Origin: Spirochaetia bacterium UBA2205
GTDB taxonomy: Bacteria > Spirochaetota > UBA4802 > UB4802
Reading direction: 5' to 3'
Length of the DNA: 64,000 nt
Assembly (NCBI GenBank): GCA_002328585.1
Contig: DCUV01000046.1
Location: forward strand, 7,390 to 71,389
Shown here one piece after another: positions 54,231-62,634 of the stretch. The notes beneath the pieces were generated by a model. That model saw only the letters and a list, made by a program, of their open reading frames with translations. It was not told the DNA's origin and did no database searches. How positions within the stretch are numbered: the stretch's first letter is position 1; the number at the start of each line of letters is the position of its first letter. The translations under genes were made by a program, and so were the position numbers.

Positions 54231-54233
54231 AAA

Positions 54234-55070
54234 TTATTCAATATAATCAGCTAAATACGAAAATCGCTGCTTAATTTTCTGCATTGCTCGGGCTTCTATC
54301 TGGCGAACTGTTTCAGCAGAAATACCAAACTCATTTCCGACATCCTTTAAAGTAACAGGTTCACTCCCATCAAGCCCAAACCTCTTTGTTAAGATAAGCC
54401 GTTCATTCTCCATTAATGATTCCATTGCTGACTTTAGTTCCTTTTTTAAATCTCTGCGTGAAATGCTGGTGTCAGGAGAAAGAAACTTTTCATCGCTTAC
54501 TACCTCATAAAGATTAAATTCGTCGTCATTAAGCGGATATTCTAATGAAACGGTAGGTTGGAATACCTCTAATATATCACTTACACTTCGTTCATCAATA
54601 CCCAGCATATCTGCAATATCTCTATAAGAAGGTTCTTTCCCTAATTCGTTGGTAAGCTCATCCTGAGCCCGTTTAATCTTTTTAAAGAGATCTCCTTTAC
54701 GGATAGGAACACGGATAGTTCGGCTTCGTTTTGCAATAAAACGTGTAATATAGTGCTTGATCCAGTATGAAGCATATGTTGAAAAACGGCAGCCCATGTT
54801 GTAATCAAACTTCTCTGCTGCTCTTATTAAACCTAAATTGCCCTCCTGAATCAGGTCAATAAGAGATGACTCTAAATTTGTATAATTTTTTGCAATCTTT
54901 ACAACCAGCCGCAAATTAGCATTAATCAACGATTCCTTTGCTTTTTCATCACCGATGCCTTTTTTCTTTGCTAAATCAATCTCTTCTTCCTGAGTGAGAA
55001 GTTCAACCTGATTAATGGCATTGAAATATTGATTAATAGATAAATCTTCAAAATCGTTATATCTTTTCAT
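54234..55070 (-). CDS. Sigma-70 family RNA polymerase sigma factor, primary-like (group 2/RpoS-like)
   Basis: 278 residues with regions 1.2, 2, 3 and 4 but no region 1.1 or long spacer, so shorter than a housekeeping RpoD. Region 2: NLRLVVKIAKNYTNLESSLI, EGNLGLIRAAEKFDY, RFSTYASYWIKHYITRFI. Region 3: RTIRVPIRK. Region 4: RFGLDGSEPVTLKDVGNEFG with the HTH ISAETVRQIEARAMQKIK. It could be a stationary-phase or alternative sigma. A large leader (453 bases) with two TGTGTA palindromes lies upstream. Confidence 0.88.
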   Translation of the reverse strand: MKRYNDFEDLSINQYFNAINQVELLTQEEEIDLAKKKGIGDEKAKESLINANLRLVVKIAKNYTNLESSLIDLIQEGNLGLIRAAEKFDYNMGCRFSTYASYWIKHYITRFIAKRSRTIRVPIRKGDLFKKIKRAQDELTNELGKEPSYRDIADMLGIDERSVSDILEVFQPTVSLEYPLNDDEFNLYEVVSDEKFLSPDTSISRRDLKKELKSAMESLMENERLILTKRFGLDGSEPVTLKDVGNEFGISAETVRQIEARAMQKIKQRFSYLADYIE

Positions 55071-55358
55071 GGCTGCCTCCTATCCATGATTTGCTCATCA
55101 CTATAATTAAAAGCAATTTATGTGCCAAATACTTCATTTTTTTTAATATTACAAAAATAATTCAACAGGAATAAAAAAAATATTGGGTATTTCAGCCTAT
55201 TTTTTATTATATAGTAATGAAAAAATCTTGAAAGTTACAAATAAATTAGTATACTATTAAAAAATAATATAATTAGCTTCTAAAATGCTTGATAATTTGC
55301 ATAAATAGTGTTCATTACAGTTGCAATTGTGCCTAAAAACAAAGAATAAAGTCAACAA

Positions 55359-55375
55359 GTGTATAATAAATACAC
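55359..55375. promoter_or_regulatory. Inverted repeat, possible operator 1
   Basis: GTGTAT-AATAA-ATACAC, a perfect six-base palindromic pair. Its centre is 32 bases (about three helical turns) from the next, similar site. Confidence 0.45.
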
Positions 55376-55390
55376 ATAGACATAGCTTAG

Positions 55391-55407
55391 TGTGTATTAA
55401 TTACACA
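55391..55407. promoter_or_regulatory. Inverted repeat, possible operator 2
   Basis: TGTGTA-TTAAT-TACACA, a perfect six-base palindromic pair, similar to the sites at 55359 and 57202. Confidence 0.5.
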
Positions 55408-55523
55408 TAATAGAACATTTTTGCCAATATACCATTAATAAATAAACGCACTCACTACAAGCGCGTTAATTGTTATAACTGCATGGTATCTATCCGAAGG
55501 ATAGAATATCCAATTCCTGTAGA

Positions 55524-55724
55524 TTATTTAATGTTATATTTCTTCTTAAATTTTTCTACACGCCCTGTTGTGTCAATAATCTTTTGCTTCTTAGTATAAA
55601 ATGGATGACAGTTTGAACATATTTCTACATGCAGATCCTTAACCGTTGAACGAGTGTGAATCTCATTCCCACATGCACACTTTATCACAGTATCAAAATA
55701 TTCAGGATGTATACCTTTTTTCAT
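55524..55724 (-). CDS. rpmE: 50S ribosomal protein L31, zinc-binding form
   Basis: 66 residues. MKKGIHPEYF opening, and CACG with CSNCHPFYTKKQK give the four-cysteine form. The C-terminal helix (GRVEKFKKKY) is typical. It follows rho by 36 bases, a common arrangement. Confidence 0.95.
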   Translation of the reverse strand: MKKGIHPEYFDTVIKCACGNEIHTRSTVKDLHVEICSNCHPFYTKKQKIIDTTGRVEKFKKKYNIK

Positions 55725-55760
55725 AATAACTATCTCCTTATGCCAAATAATTATATCGCA

Positions 55761-57116
55761 CTATCCCTGCATTGCTTTAAAAAATGCTCTATTATTTTTT
55801 GTACTGCGCATTTTCTCAATTAAAAATTCCATGGCTTCCGTTGAACTCATAGATGATAATACTTTTCGCAAAATCCATATTTTATTGAGTTCTTCGGCAT
55901 CTACAAGCAACTCTTCCTTGCGGGTGCCGGACTTGTTAATTTCAATTGCGGGGAATATTCTTCGATCAGCCAATTTTCTGTCAAGCACGATTTCACAGTT
56001 TCCAGTACCTTTAAATTCTTCAAATATAACTTCGTCCATACGGCTACCGGTTTCTATAAGTGCTGTTGCTATGATGGTTAAGCTGCCGCCGCCTTCGATA
56101 TTTCGGGCTGCTCCAAAAAACCGTTTTGGTTTGTGCAGAGCATTGGAATCCACACCACCGGATAGTATCTTTCCACTTGTTGGCACCACCTGGTTGTATG
56201 CCCGTGCTAAACGGGTAATAGAATCAAGCAGTATAACAACATCCTTTTTATGCTCAACAAGGCGCTTTGCCTTTTCCAGTACCATTTCACTAACCTGAAC
56301 ATGTCGTGATGCAGGTTCGTCAAACGTTGATGAAATAACTTCACCTTTGACCGAACGTTCCATATCTGTAACCTCTTCAGGACGCTCATCAATGAGCAAT
56401 ACAATCAAGATAATATCAGGATTATTTGCTGTAATAGCATTTGCAATTTTTTGTAAGATAATGGTTTTACCGGTACGCGGAGGCGCTACGATAAGTGCGC
56501 GTTGACCCATGCCAATAGGTGCTATGATGTTCAGAATACGCATATCAATCTCTTCAGGTGTTGTTTCAAGGTTAATCCGTGTTTCGGGATATAATGGCGT
56601 AAGGTTATCAAAAAGCACTCTGTTCTGCAATTTTTCAGGATTTTCGTAATTGACGGCTTCTATCCTTAAAAGGGCAAAAAAGCGTTCATTATCTTTCGGT
56701 GGGCGAATCTGCCCTGCAACAGTATCACCAGTTCGTAATCCAAAAAGCCGTATCTGAGAAGGGGAAACATATATATCATCTGGACCTGGAAGGTAACTAT
56801 AGTTTGGTGATCTTAGAAAACCATACCCATCATTAAGAACTTCGATAACACCGCTGGAAAATATTAATCCGCTCCGCTCAGTTTGAGCTTTTAAAATTTC
56901 AAAAATCAGATCCTGCTTTTTTAGTCCGGAAATTCCTTCAATGCCCATTGATCGGGCAATTTCCATGAGAGCACTTATTGTTTTTGATTTAAGTTCAGCT
57001 AAGTCTAAACGACCTTCTTGAATAGTTCCATTATTATTTTTTCTTGAATAATCTCCGTTTCCGTTTTTTCGGTTATTATTATTCTTTTCAGTAGTTTCAT
57101 TGGATACTTTTGTCAT
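55761..57116 (-). CDS. rho: Transcription termination factor Rho
   Basis: 451 residues. A short Asn/Lys-rich N-terminal tail (residues 5-30, several Asn runs) precedes the Rho N-terminal helix domain, then the cold-shock-like RNA-binding domain (GYGFLRSPNYSYLPGPDDIY) and the RecA-like motor: Walker A APPRTGKT, LLIDERPEEVTDM, Walker B DVVILLDSITRLARAYN, and ELVDAEELNKIW near the end. A hexameric helicase terminating untranslated transcripts. The inverted repeat at 57202 lies 86 bases upstream of its start. Confidence 0.96.
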   Translation of the reverse strand: MTKVSNETTEKNNNNRKNGNGDYSRKNNNGTIQEGRLDLAELKSKTISALMEIARSMGIEGISGLKKQDLIFEILKAQTERSGLIFSSGVIEVLNDGYGFLRSPNYSYLPGPDDIYVSPSQIRLFGLRTGDTVAGQIRPPKDNERFFALLRIEAVNYENPEKLQNRVLFDNLTPLYPETRINLETTPEEIDMRILNIIAPIGMGQRALIVAPPRTGKTIILQKIANAITANNPDIILIVLLIDERPEEVTDMERSVKGEVISSTFDEPASRHVQVSEMVLEKAKRLVEHKKDVVILLDSITRLARAYNQVVPTSGKILSGGVDSNALHKPKRFFGAARNIEGGGSLTIIATALIETGSRMDEVIFEEFKGTGNCEIVLDRKLADRRIFPAIEINKSGTRKEELLVDAEELNKIWILRKVLSSMSSTEAMEFLIEKMRSTKNNRAFFKAMQG

Positions 57117-57737
57117 AAATCACCTTTTGATACATTATACTTTATAATAGTCAACTGTCCTTTATGTTATTGAGAAACAAGGGCATATTCGCTTACATGG
57201 TGTGTAATTGTTACACTAATAGCGTTATAAAAAAAACTCATGGTAGTGTGTGAAATCGTAATTAGTTAATAAAATACTTTGAACACTTCTAAAAACTGTT
57301 TTTCGTTTAATTAACAACAATTAAAAACAATCGGGAAAAGCAGTTTTGCGAATTGTTTATTACCACACGGGTATTAAAGAATTAAAGATTTAGTTATCTC
57401 CTTATACCTGTAAGAAAGCATTTCATATTGTATTGTTTTTACTATGTTATTAAATATTAAAATCATGATAAAATATATATTTAGCTTTTTAATAACTCAT
57501 TGTATCCGGGCAGGATAATAATGTTGAATGATCTATTCTCCCTTAAATATACTATAAAAAAACAAATAAGCTACAAAAAAATAAAATATTTTTTTATTTT
57601 TTACCACCCTATACCATAATACAATTTCGTCAAGAAAAAATGTAAAATTTAGGAATATTCATTCTATCACTTAAACACTTAAACCGTTGTATATTTTGAC
57701 ATTATGAAATTATCGCTGATAGTTTGTCAAATAAATA
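57117..57737. other. Region between rho and the aminotransferase operon
   Basis: About 620 bases, very A+T-rich, no gene. Holds the TGTGTAA-type inverted repeat near rho and presumably the rho promoter and leader. The remainder (57300-57700) shows nothing recognisable. Confidence 0.4.
57202..57216. promoter_or_regulatory. Inverted repeat upstream of rho, possible operator 3
   Basis: GTGTAA-TTG-TTACAC, a perfect six-base palindromic pair preceded by T. Shares the TGTGTA half-site with the two sites upstream of the sigma factor gene. Confidence 0.45.
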
Positions 57738-57763
57738 ATCCCACCCCTATAGGGGCAGGATTA
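57738..57763 (-). terminator. Terminator-like hairpin after the aminotransferase operon
   Basis: On the minus strand AATCCTGCCCC pairs with GGGGTGGGATT (two G-U pairs) around TATA, followed by ATTTATTT. Begins ten bases after the second aminotransferase stop. Confidence 0.7.
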
Positions 57764-57773
57764 TTGTTTGCAA

Positions 57774-58931
57774 CTATAAACTTTTAATGAATTTGCCAAT
57801 AACCCTGATTATATCATCTACATCGTGTTTTGCGATAGTCAATGCTGGACGTAAGAGTATTGTATCGGCAGCTACTTTTGCATGTACTGCAAATATGCCT
57901 TCTCTGGCAAGTTTTACATTTGCTCTGTTTGCCATGTCTTCATTTTTTAAAGTCAGTGCGGCAACAAGTCCCTGCCCATTGACAGAAATCATTGCATCGG
58001 GATATATTCGTTGTAATGTAAAAAGCTTGTCCAGAAGGTATTGTCCAACTGCATGTGCATTTTCCCATGGTTTAATTTTTTCGTAAAGTTCTAGTGCTTC
58101 GTATGCCACTCTGCAACCTAAATCATGACCTCCAAATGTAGAAAGGTGAATTAACGGATTCTTATGCATAAATTTCTGCACCTTTTTTGTAAATACGGTT
58201 GCTGCAATAGGAAAGATTCCTGCGCCTAACGCTTCGCCAATGACAAGAATATCTGGTTGTATTCCATAATGCTCAAATGCAAACCTTTTGCCTGTTCTGC
58301 CCATACCGGTCTGTGTTTCATCAATAATCATTAAAGCACCGGTTGAGCTGCATACCTGGCGCATGATTTTAAAGAAGCCTTCACTTGCTTTGCGACAGGC
58401 ATTTTCCACCTGTATTATTTCAGTAATTACCGCAGCAGTATTTCTGGTTACTTTTTCTTCAAGTGCCTGTATATTCCCAAACGGGATTGTTGTAATCTGA
58501 GGTATCTGACCAAAGATTTTCTTTTTGTCTCCATCGGATAGTGAAATGGAAAATCCTGTTTCACCGTAATACGCGCCGTCAACGGTGATAAGCTGTGCTC
58601 TGCTGGTGAATCCCCGTGCTAATTTACAGGCAAAGTCCATTGCTTCACCCCTGCCAACCGAAAAAAATACACCCATCATCGGAGCGGGAACAAACGATAC
58701 GAGCTTTGATGCCAGCAGTGCCTTTTCCTGTGATATGAGCACAAAATTTCCCTGATCGCTTTTATCTGCTTGTTCACATAGTGTGTTCGATAGTTCCTTT
58801 ACATGGCGTCCTAAATTGAACATGCCGGCTCCGCAGTAGCAATCAATATACCGTTTACCCTTACTGTCATAAAAATATGCCCCCTCTGGGTTGGTTTCAA
58901 TTATTGGTAATGTTGTGATTTGCGAACCCAT
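57774..58931 (-). CDS. Class III aminotransferase paralogue lacking the PLP lysine
   Basis: 385 residues, fold type I class III throughout (GKRYIDCYCGAGMFNLGR, IIDETQTGMGRTGKRFAFEH, STFGGHDLGC). The position of the catalytic lysine is Glu233 (DILVIGEALGAGIFP, codon GAA at 58233-58235), and the YHG segment reads AYYGETG. It aligns throughout with the upstream gene, which keeps the lysine. The frame is intact with no sign of decay, so a structural or regulatory role, perhaps as the non-catalytic half of a heterodimer, is more likely than a pseudogene. Starts 4 bases after the upstream stop. Confidence 0.82.
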   Translation of the reverse strand: MGSQITTLPIIETNPEGAYFYDSKGKRYIDCYCGAGMFNLGRHVKELSNTLCEQADKSDQGNFVLISQEKALLASKLVSFVPAPMMGVFFSVGRGEAMDFACKLARGFTSRAQLITVDGAYYGETGFSISLSDGDKKKIFGQIPQITTIPFGNIQALEEKVTRNTAAVITEIIQVENACRKASEGFFKIMRQVCSSTGALMIIDETQTGMGRTGKRFAFEHYGIQPDILVIGEALGAGIFPIAATVFTKKVQKFMHKNPLIHLSTFGGHDLGCRVAYEALELYEKIKPWENAHAVGQYLLDKLFTLQRIYPDAMISVNGQGLVAALTLKNEDMANRANVKLAREGIFAVHAKVAADTILLRPALTIAKHDVDDIIRVIGKFIKSL

Positions 58932-58934
58932 ACA

Positions 58935-60347
58935 CTATGCCTCCTTACTATAATTTCTTTTTGTTATTCCAAGGATATCTTCACAATAACGGACTATATC
59001 AAATACAGTAATCTGTATGTGGATGTCGTCTAAAAGCCGTGATAGAATTGGTATTTTTGAAAGAGGTTTTGTCAAAGGCAGATATAACTTCATGGTGGCA
59101 ATTGCTTTTTGTACAATCGATAGCATCTTTTGTACTTCCTGTTCACTAATGGTTATTGGCACCATAAAACGCATTACCTGAGGCTGATTTCCCGAATATA
59201 TAGCGAATATACCATGTCGGGCTAAAGAATCTGCCATAAGTGCTCCCATATATTCGTGTGTGTATTCAACACCAATCATAAGCCCTCTACCTCTGATCTC
59301 TTTTATGATAGTTGGATTTTCATGCTGAATGGTTAAAAGCCCGTCTATGATGATAGCGCCCATTTTTGCGGCGTTTTCCCATAGACGGTTTTTTACCATA
59401 TAATCAATAACTGCACTTCCAACAGCGCACCCCAGGTCGCTGCCACCGGTGATTGACTGGTGAAAATCATGGTTGGATTTTACATAGTTATTCAGTAATG
59501 GTGTAGTACGATACATGACCACAGCATTAGGGAAAATTCCACCGCTTATCGATTTTGCCAGTACCATAATATCAGGAACCACGCCGGAATGTTGTGATGC
59601 AAAAAGTTTGCCCGTACGCCCAAAACCTGTCTGTATCTCATCAAAAATGAGCATAATACCAAACTGGTTGCATACTGTGCGCAAGCTTTTAAGATAATAG
59701 TCGTCGCCTACAAAAATGCCTCCCTCACCCTGCACGGGTTCTAATATAATAGCAGCCGTGTCTATGCCTGCAATCTGCTTAACGGCTTCTATATCGCCAA
59801 ACTGTACAAAAGCAAAATGTGGGTCCAGAGGTTCAAAAAGGTGGCGATAGTAATCCTTACCATTGGCTGAAAGTGAATATCCAGTATGACCGTGATAAGC
59901 TTTTTTCATGGCTATAATCTTTTTCCTGCCGGTGGCACCTCGTGCTAACTTGATAGCACAATCAATGGCATCGCCACCGCCTGAGGCAAATATAATGCCT
60001 TTACAATCTCCAGGAGCTATCGCTTGCAATTTTTTTATAAATTTCTTTTTACTGTTTGATGGCAACAGGTTGGTGCCAATATCGTACTTTTGCAATGCTG
60101 CACAAAGCGCTGCGATTATTTCAGAGTTGCCTCTGCCTACATTAAAGCAACCTGCCGAAGTAAAACAATCTATAATGTGCCGTCCAAACATCCCATCAAT
60201 AAAACCAATACCATTGCGCCTTGTTTCAATAAAATCTAAATGGGCTGCGCGCATTGTTTTGGTTTGTCCTTTAGAAATGTGCTTTGAAAAAAGCGACATA
60301 ATGTATTTTTTATTTTTACTGCTTAATGTATCATTCCATAGTGCCAT
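58935..60347 (-). CDS. Class III PLP-dependent aminotransferase, catalytic paralogue
   Basis: 470 residues. PLP lysine is Lys265 in VLAKSISGGIFPNA; AYHGHTGYSLSANG, ILEPVQGEGGI and IFDEIQTGFGRTGKLFA are intact. A C-terminal extension of about 60 residues (from LYLPLTKPL) is not present in the paralogue. Members transfer an omega-amino group of diamines, ornithine, lysine, 4-aminobutyrate and similar. AAGGAGG lies six bases before the ATG, and the possible TetR operator at 60372 lies just upstream. Substrate unassigned. Confidence 0.87.
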   Translation of the reverse strand: MALWNDTLSSKNKKYIMSLFSKHISKGQTKTMRAAHLDFIETRRNGIGFIDGMFGRHIIDCFTSAGCFNVGRGNSEIIAALCAALQKYDIGTNLLPSNSKKKFIKKLQAIAPGDCKGIIFASGGGDAIDCAIKLARGATGRKKIIAMKKAYHGHTGYSLSANGKDYYRHLFEPLDPHFAFVQFGDIEAVKQIAGIDTAAIILEPVQGEGGIFVGDDYYLKSLRTVCNQFGIMLIFDEIQTGFGRTGKLFASQHSGVVPDIMVLAKSISGGIFPNAVVMYRTTPLLNNYVKSNHDFHQSITGGSDLGCAVGSAVIDYMVKNRLWENAAKMGAIIIDGLLTIQHENPTIIKEIRGRGLMIGVEYTHEYMGALMADSLARHGIFAIYSGNQPQVMRFMVPITISEQEVQKMLSIVQKAIATMKLYLPLTKPLSKIPILSRLLDDIHIQITVFDIVRYCEDILGITKRNYSKEA

Positions 60348-60371
60348 GCAAACCTCCTTATATATAATATA

Positions 60372-60387
60372 TTAGTTGGATGACTAA
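60372..60387. promoter_or_regulatory. Putative TetR operator
   Basis: TTAGT-TGGATG-ACTAA, a perfect inverted repeat 25 bases upstream of the aminotransferase ATG. On the minus strand TTGACA (60404-60409) lies 17 bases ahead of the place where the -10 would overlap this palindrome, so bound repressor would block the promoter. The pattern resembles operators of several TetR-family regulators, and a tetR-type gene is divergent to it. Confidence 0.55.
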
Positions 60388-60711
60388 CATAAATATTTTG
60401 TTCTGTCAATAAAAATATATTGACGTGTTTTAAAAAATATTCATAAAGAGATTTTTAATGCTTCTTAATCGAATCAGGATGCAATGTGTATAAACTGGCA
60501 TTTCACAAAAATGGATTTGGATGATCATTCACTGTCTGTTATTGCACAAAATGGAAAGCATAGGGGACTGGTTTACTGTCTTTATTGAGTTTGATATGTG
60601 TTGACACGGGATGCCATAACAACCTGTAAGAGCTACAGTTACGATGAAGTGTTGCAAAACATGTTTTTAATACACAATAATGCTTTTTTTTAAGGAATTA
60701 CAGATAAAATT
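60388..60711. other. Divergent intergenic region of the aminotransferase/tetR pair
   Basis: 324 bases without a gene. Apart from the minus-strand TTGACA at 60404 nothing certain is visible; the TetR gene has only a weak binding site (AAGGAA). Confidence 0.4.
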
Positions 60712-61311
60712 ATGGGAAGGCGTTCATTAAAAAACATACGGCAAGAAGAGATAGCACGGGCATTGTATCGCTGTCTTTTAAAAAAACCGTTTAGCAAAAC
60801 AACAATAAAAGATATTGCAAAAGAAGCGGGCGTAAATCACGGAATGTTGCACTACTATTTTAAAAGCAAGGAAGAGATACTTTTATATTTCCTTGATTGG
60901 GTTGTTGCCATTCAACTTAGTGGATTTAGACAGTGGTACAAATCAAGGCATGTTGATAATCTTCCATTTGAAAAGGCGCTAACATTAGTTCTTAACTATA
61001 CTACAAAAAAGATAACCCTCAATGAGGATCTGGCAAAGTTGTTTATTGAAATTTGGGAGATTGCCCTTTATAATAAAACGGTTAAAAAAAAATTGCAGTA
61101 TGTTTACCATGCATGGATCGATCAGCTTGCCATAATTATTGGAAAAGAAACCAATGAAAAAATAGCTAACTTGCTTTCAGCAGCTACTATCGCCTTTCTG
61201 GAAGGCATGTCGCTATTTTCTATTATGCTCCGAGGAAAATACCCCATAAACACTATCATCGATTATTTTGAAAAGCGGATTGAAACGATAATCAAAATGA
61301 ACATTATGTAG
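60712..61311 (+). CDS. TetR/AcrR-family transcriptional regulator
   Basis: 199 residues. N-terminal HTH: ARALYRCLLKKPFSKTTIKDIAKEAGVNHGMLHYYFKSKEEIL, where TIKDIAKEAGV and LHYYFKSKEE are the family hallmarks. The helical ligand-binding domain follows and its ligand is unknown. Divergent from the aminotransferase operon, whose leader holds a TTAGT/ACTAA palindrome; it is therefore its probable repressor. One ACTATCGCC word is at 61186-61194. Confidence 0.88.
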   Translation: MGRRSLKNIRQEEIARALYRCLLKKPFSKTTIKDIAKEAGVNHGMLHYYFKSKEEILLYFLDWVVAIQLSGFRQWYKSRHVDNLPFEKALTLVLNYTTKKITLNEDLAKLFIEIWEIALYNKTVKKKLQYVYHAWIDQLAIIIGKETNEKIANLLSAATIAFLEGMSLFSIMLRGKYPINTIIDYFEKRIETIIKMNIM

Positions 61312-61416
61312 ATGTAAATATTTTACAAATCATACATAATTTTTGTTGCAAATGTATGACTACTCTGTATATAGCGCTCTGTGTTGATTAATTTTTGATA
61401 GAAAGGTACAATAATT

Positions 61417-62634
61417 ATGAAGCTCATTGTCCAGAAATATGGTGGCACATCGGTTGGGACGGTTGAACGAATTAAATCTGTAGCATCAAGAATAAAGCGA
61501 TATGTAGAAAATGGCTATTCGGTGGTTGTAGTTGTTTCAGCAATGGGCAAAACAACTGACCAGCTGATTGACCTTGCAAAACAGATAACGGAAAATCCGG
61601 ACAGGCGTGAGATGGATATGTTGCTTTCCACAGGGGAACAGATATCAACTGCGTTGCTTGCTATGGCTTTACATAACAGCGGTATTAATGCAATATCATA
61701 TACCGGCTCACAGGTTAAATTAATTACTGATGGGAACTTTTCAAACGCACGAATCCAGAGCATTTCTACTGATAGGATTAAAAAATCACTGGAAGAAAGC
61801 AAGGTGGTTATTGTAGCCGGGTTTCAGGGGATAGATCAGGAGGAGAATATAACAACGCTTGGTAGGGGCGGCTCGGATACTTCAGCAGTAGCACTTGCAA
61901 CAGTGCTGGGAACACGTGATTGTGAAATTTATACCGATGTGGATGGTGTTTTTACTGCTGATCCACGGATTGTTCCCAACACAAAAAAATTGAATGAAAT
62001 AAGCTATGAAGAGATGCTGGAATTAGCCCGGCTTGGTGCAGGGGTTTTACATTCCAGATCGGTGGAATTTGCTAAAAAGTATACTATACGATTACATGTT
62101 AGATCAAGTTTTAATGATAATGAAGGAACAATAGTAATGCCACGGGAGGAGATGATGGAAAAATTTGTCATAAGCGGTGTAACGTCAAAAGATGATGAAG
62201 CAAAGATTACCATACGGGATATCCCCGACAGACCAGGCGTTGCTTCAATGCTGTTTGGCGAATTGGGTAAACAAAAGATCTATGTCAACATGATAGTGCA
62301 ATCAACAGGGAAAGATGGCAAGGCATCTATCTCATTTACAGTATTAAAAAATGATCTTAAAAAGGCATTAGAAATATGTAAAGGATTACAAGCAACAATG
62401 GGTGCAACCGGCATTGATTATAAGGAAAATATTGCAATAGTGAGTGCAGTTGGTGTTGGGATGCTGTCATCGTGGGGTGTTGCAGGACGCATATTTGATG
62501 TGCTGTTTAAACATAACATTAACATTGAGATGATATCAACTTCAGAGATTGGCATATCATGTGTTATTGATTCAATGTATTCAGAGTTAGCGGTTAAAGC
62601 TATTCATAAAGAATTTATTGAAGACAATGAATAA
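61417..62634 (+). CDS. lysC: Aspartate kinase
   Basis: 405 residues. Kinase domain: QKYGGTSVGTVERI, MDMLLSTGEQIS, TLGRGGSDTSAVAL and IYTDVDGVFTADPRIV. Two ACT domains in the C-terminal 150 residues (ITIRDIPDRPGVASMLFGEL; VGVGMLSSWGVAGRIFDVL) bind lysine and/or threonine for feedback control. Monofunctional length. Overlaps ddl by 8 bases. Confidence 0.95.
   Translation: MKLIVQKYGGTSVGTVERIKSVASRIKRYVENGYSVVVVVSAMGKTTDQLIDLAKQITENPDRREMDMLLSTGEQISTALLAMALHNSGINAISYTGSQVKLITDGNFSNARIQSISTDRIKKSLEESKVVIVAGFQGIDQEENITTLGRGGSDTSAVALATVLGTRDCEIYTDVDGVFTADPRIVPNTKKLNEISYEEMLELARLGAGVLHSRSVEFAKKYTIRLHVRSSFNDNEGTIVMPREEMMEKFVISGVTSKDDEAKITIRDIPDRPGVASMLFGELGKQKIYVNMIVQSTGKDGKASISFTVLKNDLKKALEICKGLQATMGATGIDYKENIAIVSAVGVGMLSSWGVAGRIFDVLFKHNINIEMISTSEIGISCVIDSMYSELAVKAIHKEFIEDNE

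Larger units (their letters stand above)
55071..55523. other. Leader region between rpmE and the sigma factor gene
   Basis: 453 bases, strongly A+T-rich, no gene. It holds two inverted repeats of the same type (55359-55375 and 55391-55407) and a small hairpin CTATCC-GAA-GGATAG near 55491 just after rpmE, without a T-run. Confidence 0.45.
1595..61194. repeat. Dispersed 9-mer ACTATCGCC / GGCGATAGT (15 exact copies)
   Basis: Copies in the ACTATCGCC orientation start at 1595, 7212, 19346, 37738, 44003 and 61186; in the GGCGATAGT orientation at 4348, 7436, 12313, 15630, 18736, 36084, 47284, 53006 and 59843. Six further places share the 8-mer ACTATCGC or its complement (7045, 18156, 57832, 63134, 63301, 63819). 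The base before ACTATCGCC is A or T in all fifteen. Coding copies are read as TIA, LSP, AIV, GDS or YRH, so protein sequence does not explain them. Counts are by eye and may be incomplete. Confidence 0.8.

Noticed and set aside
57774..58931. Pseudogene call for the lysine-less aminotransferase
   Set aside because: Frame, length, binding site and most of the fold motifs are intact; only active-site positions changed.
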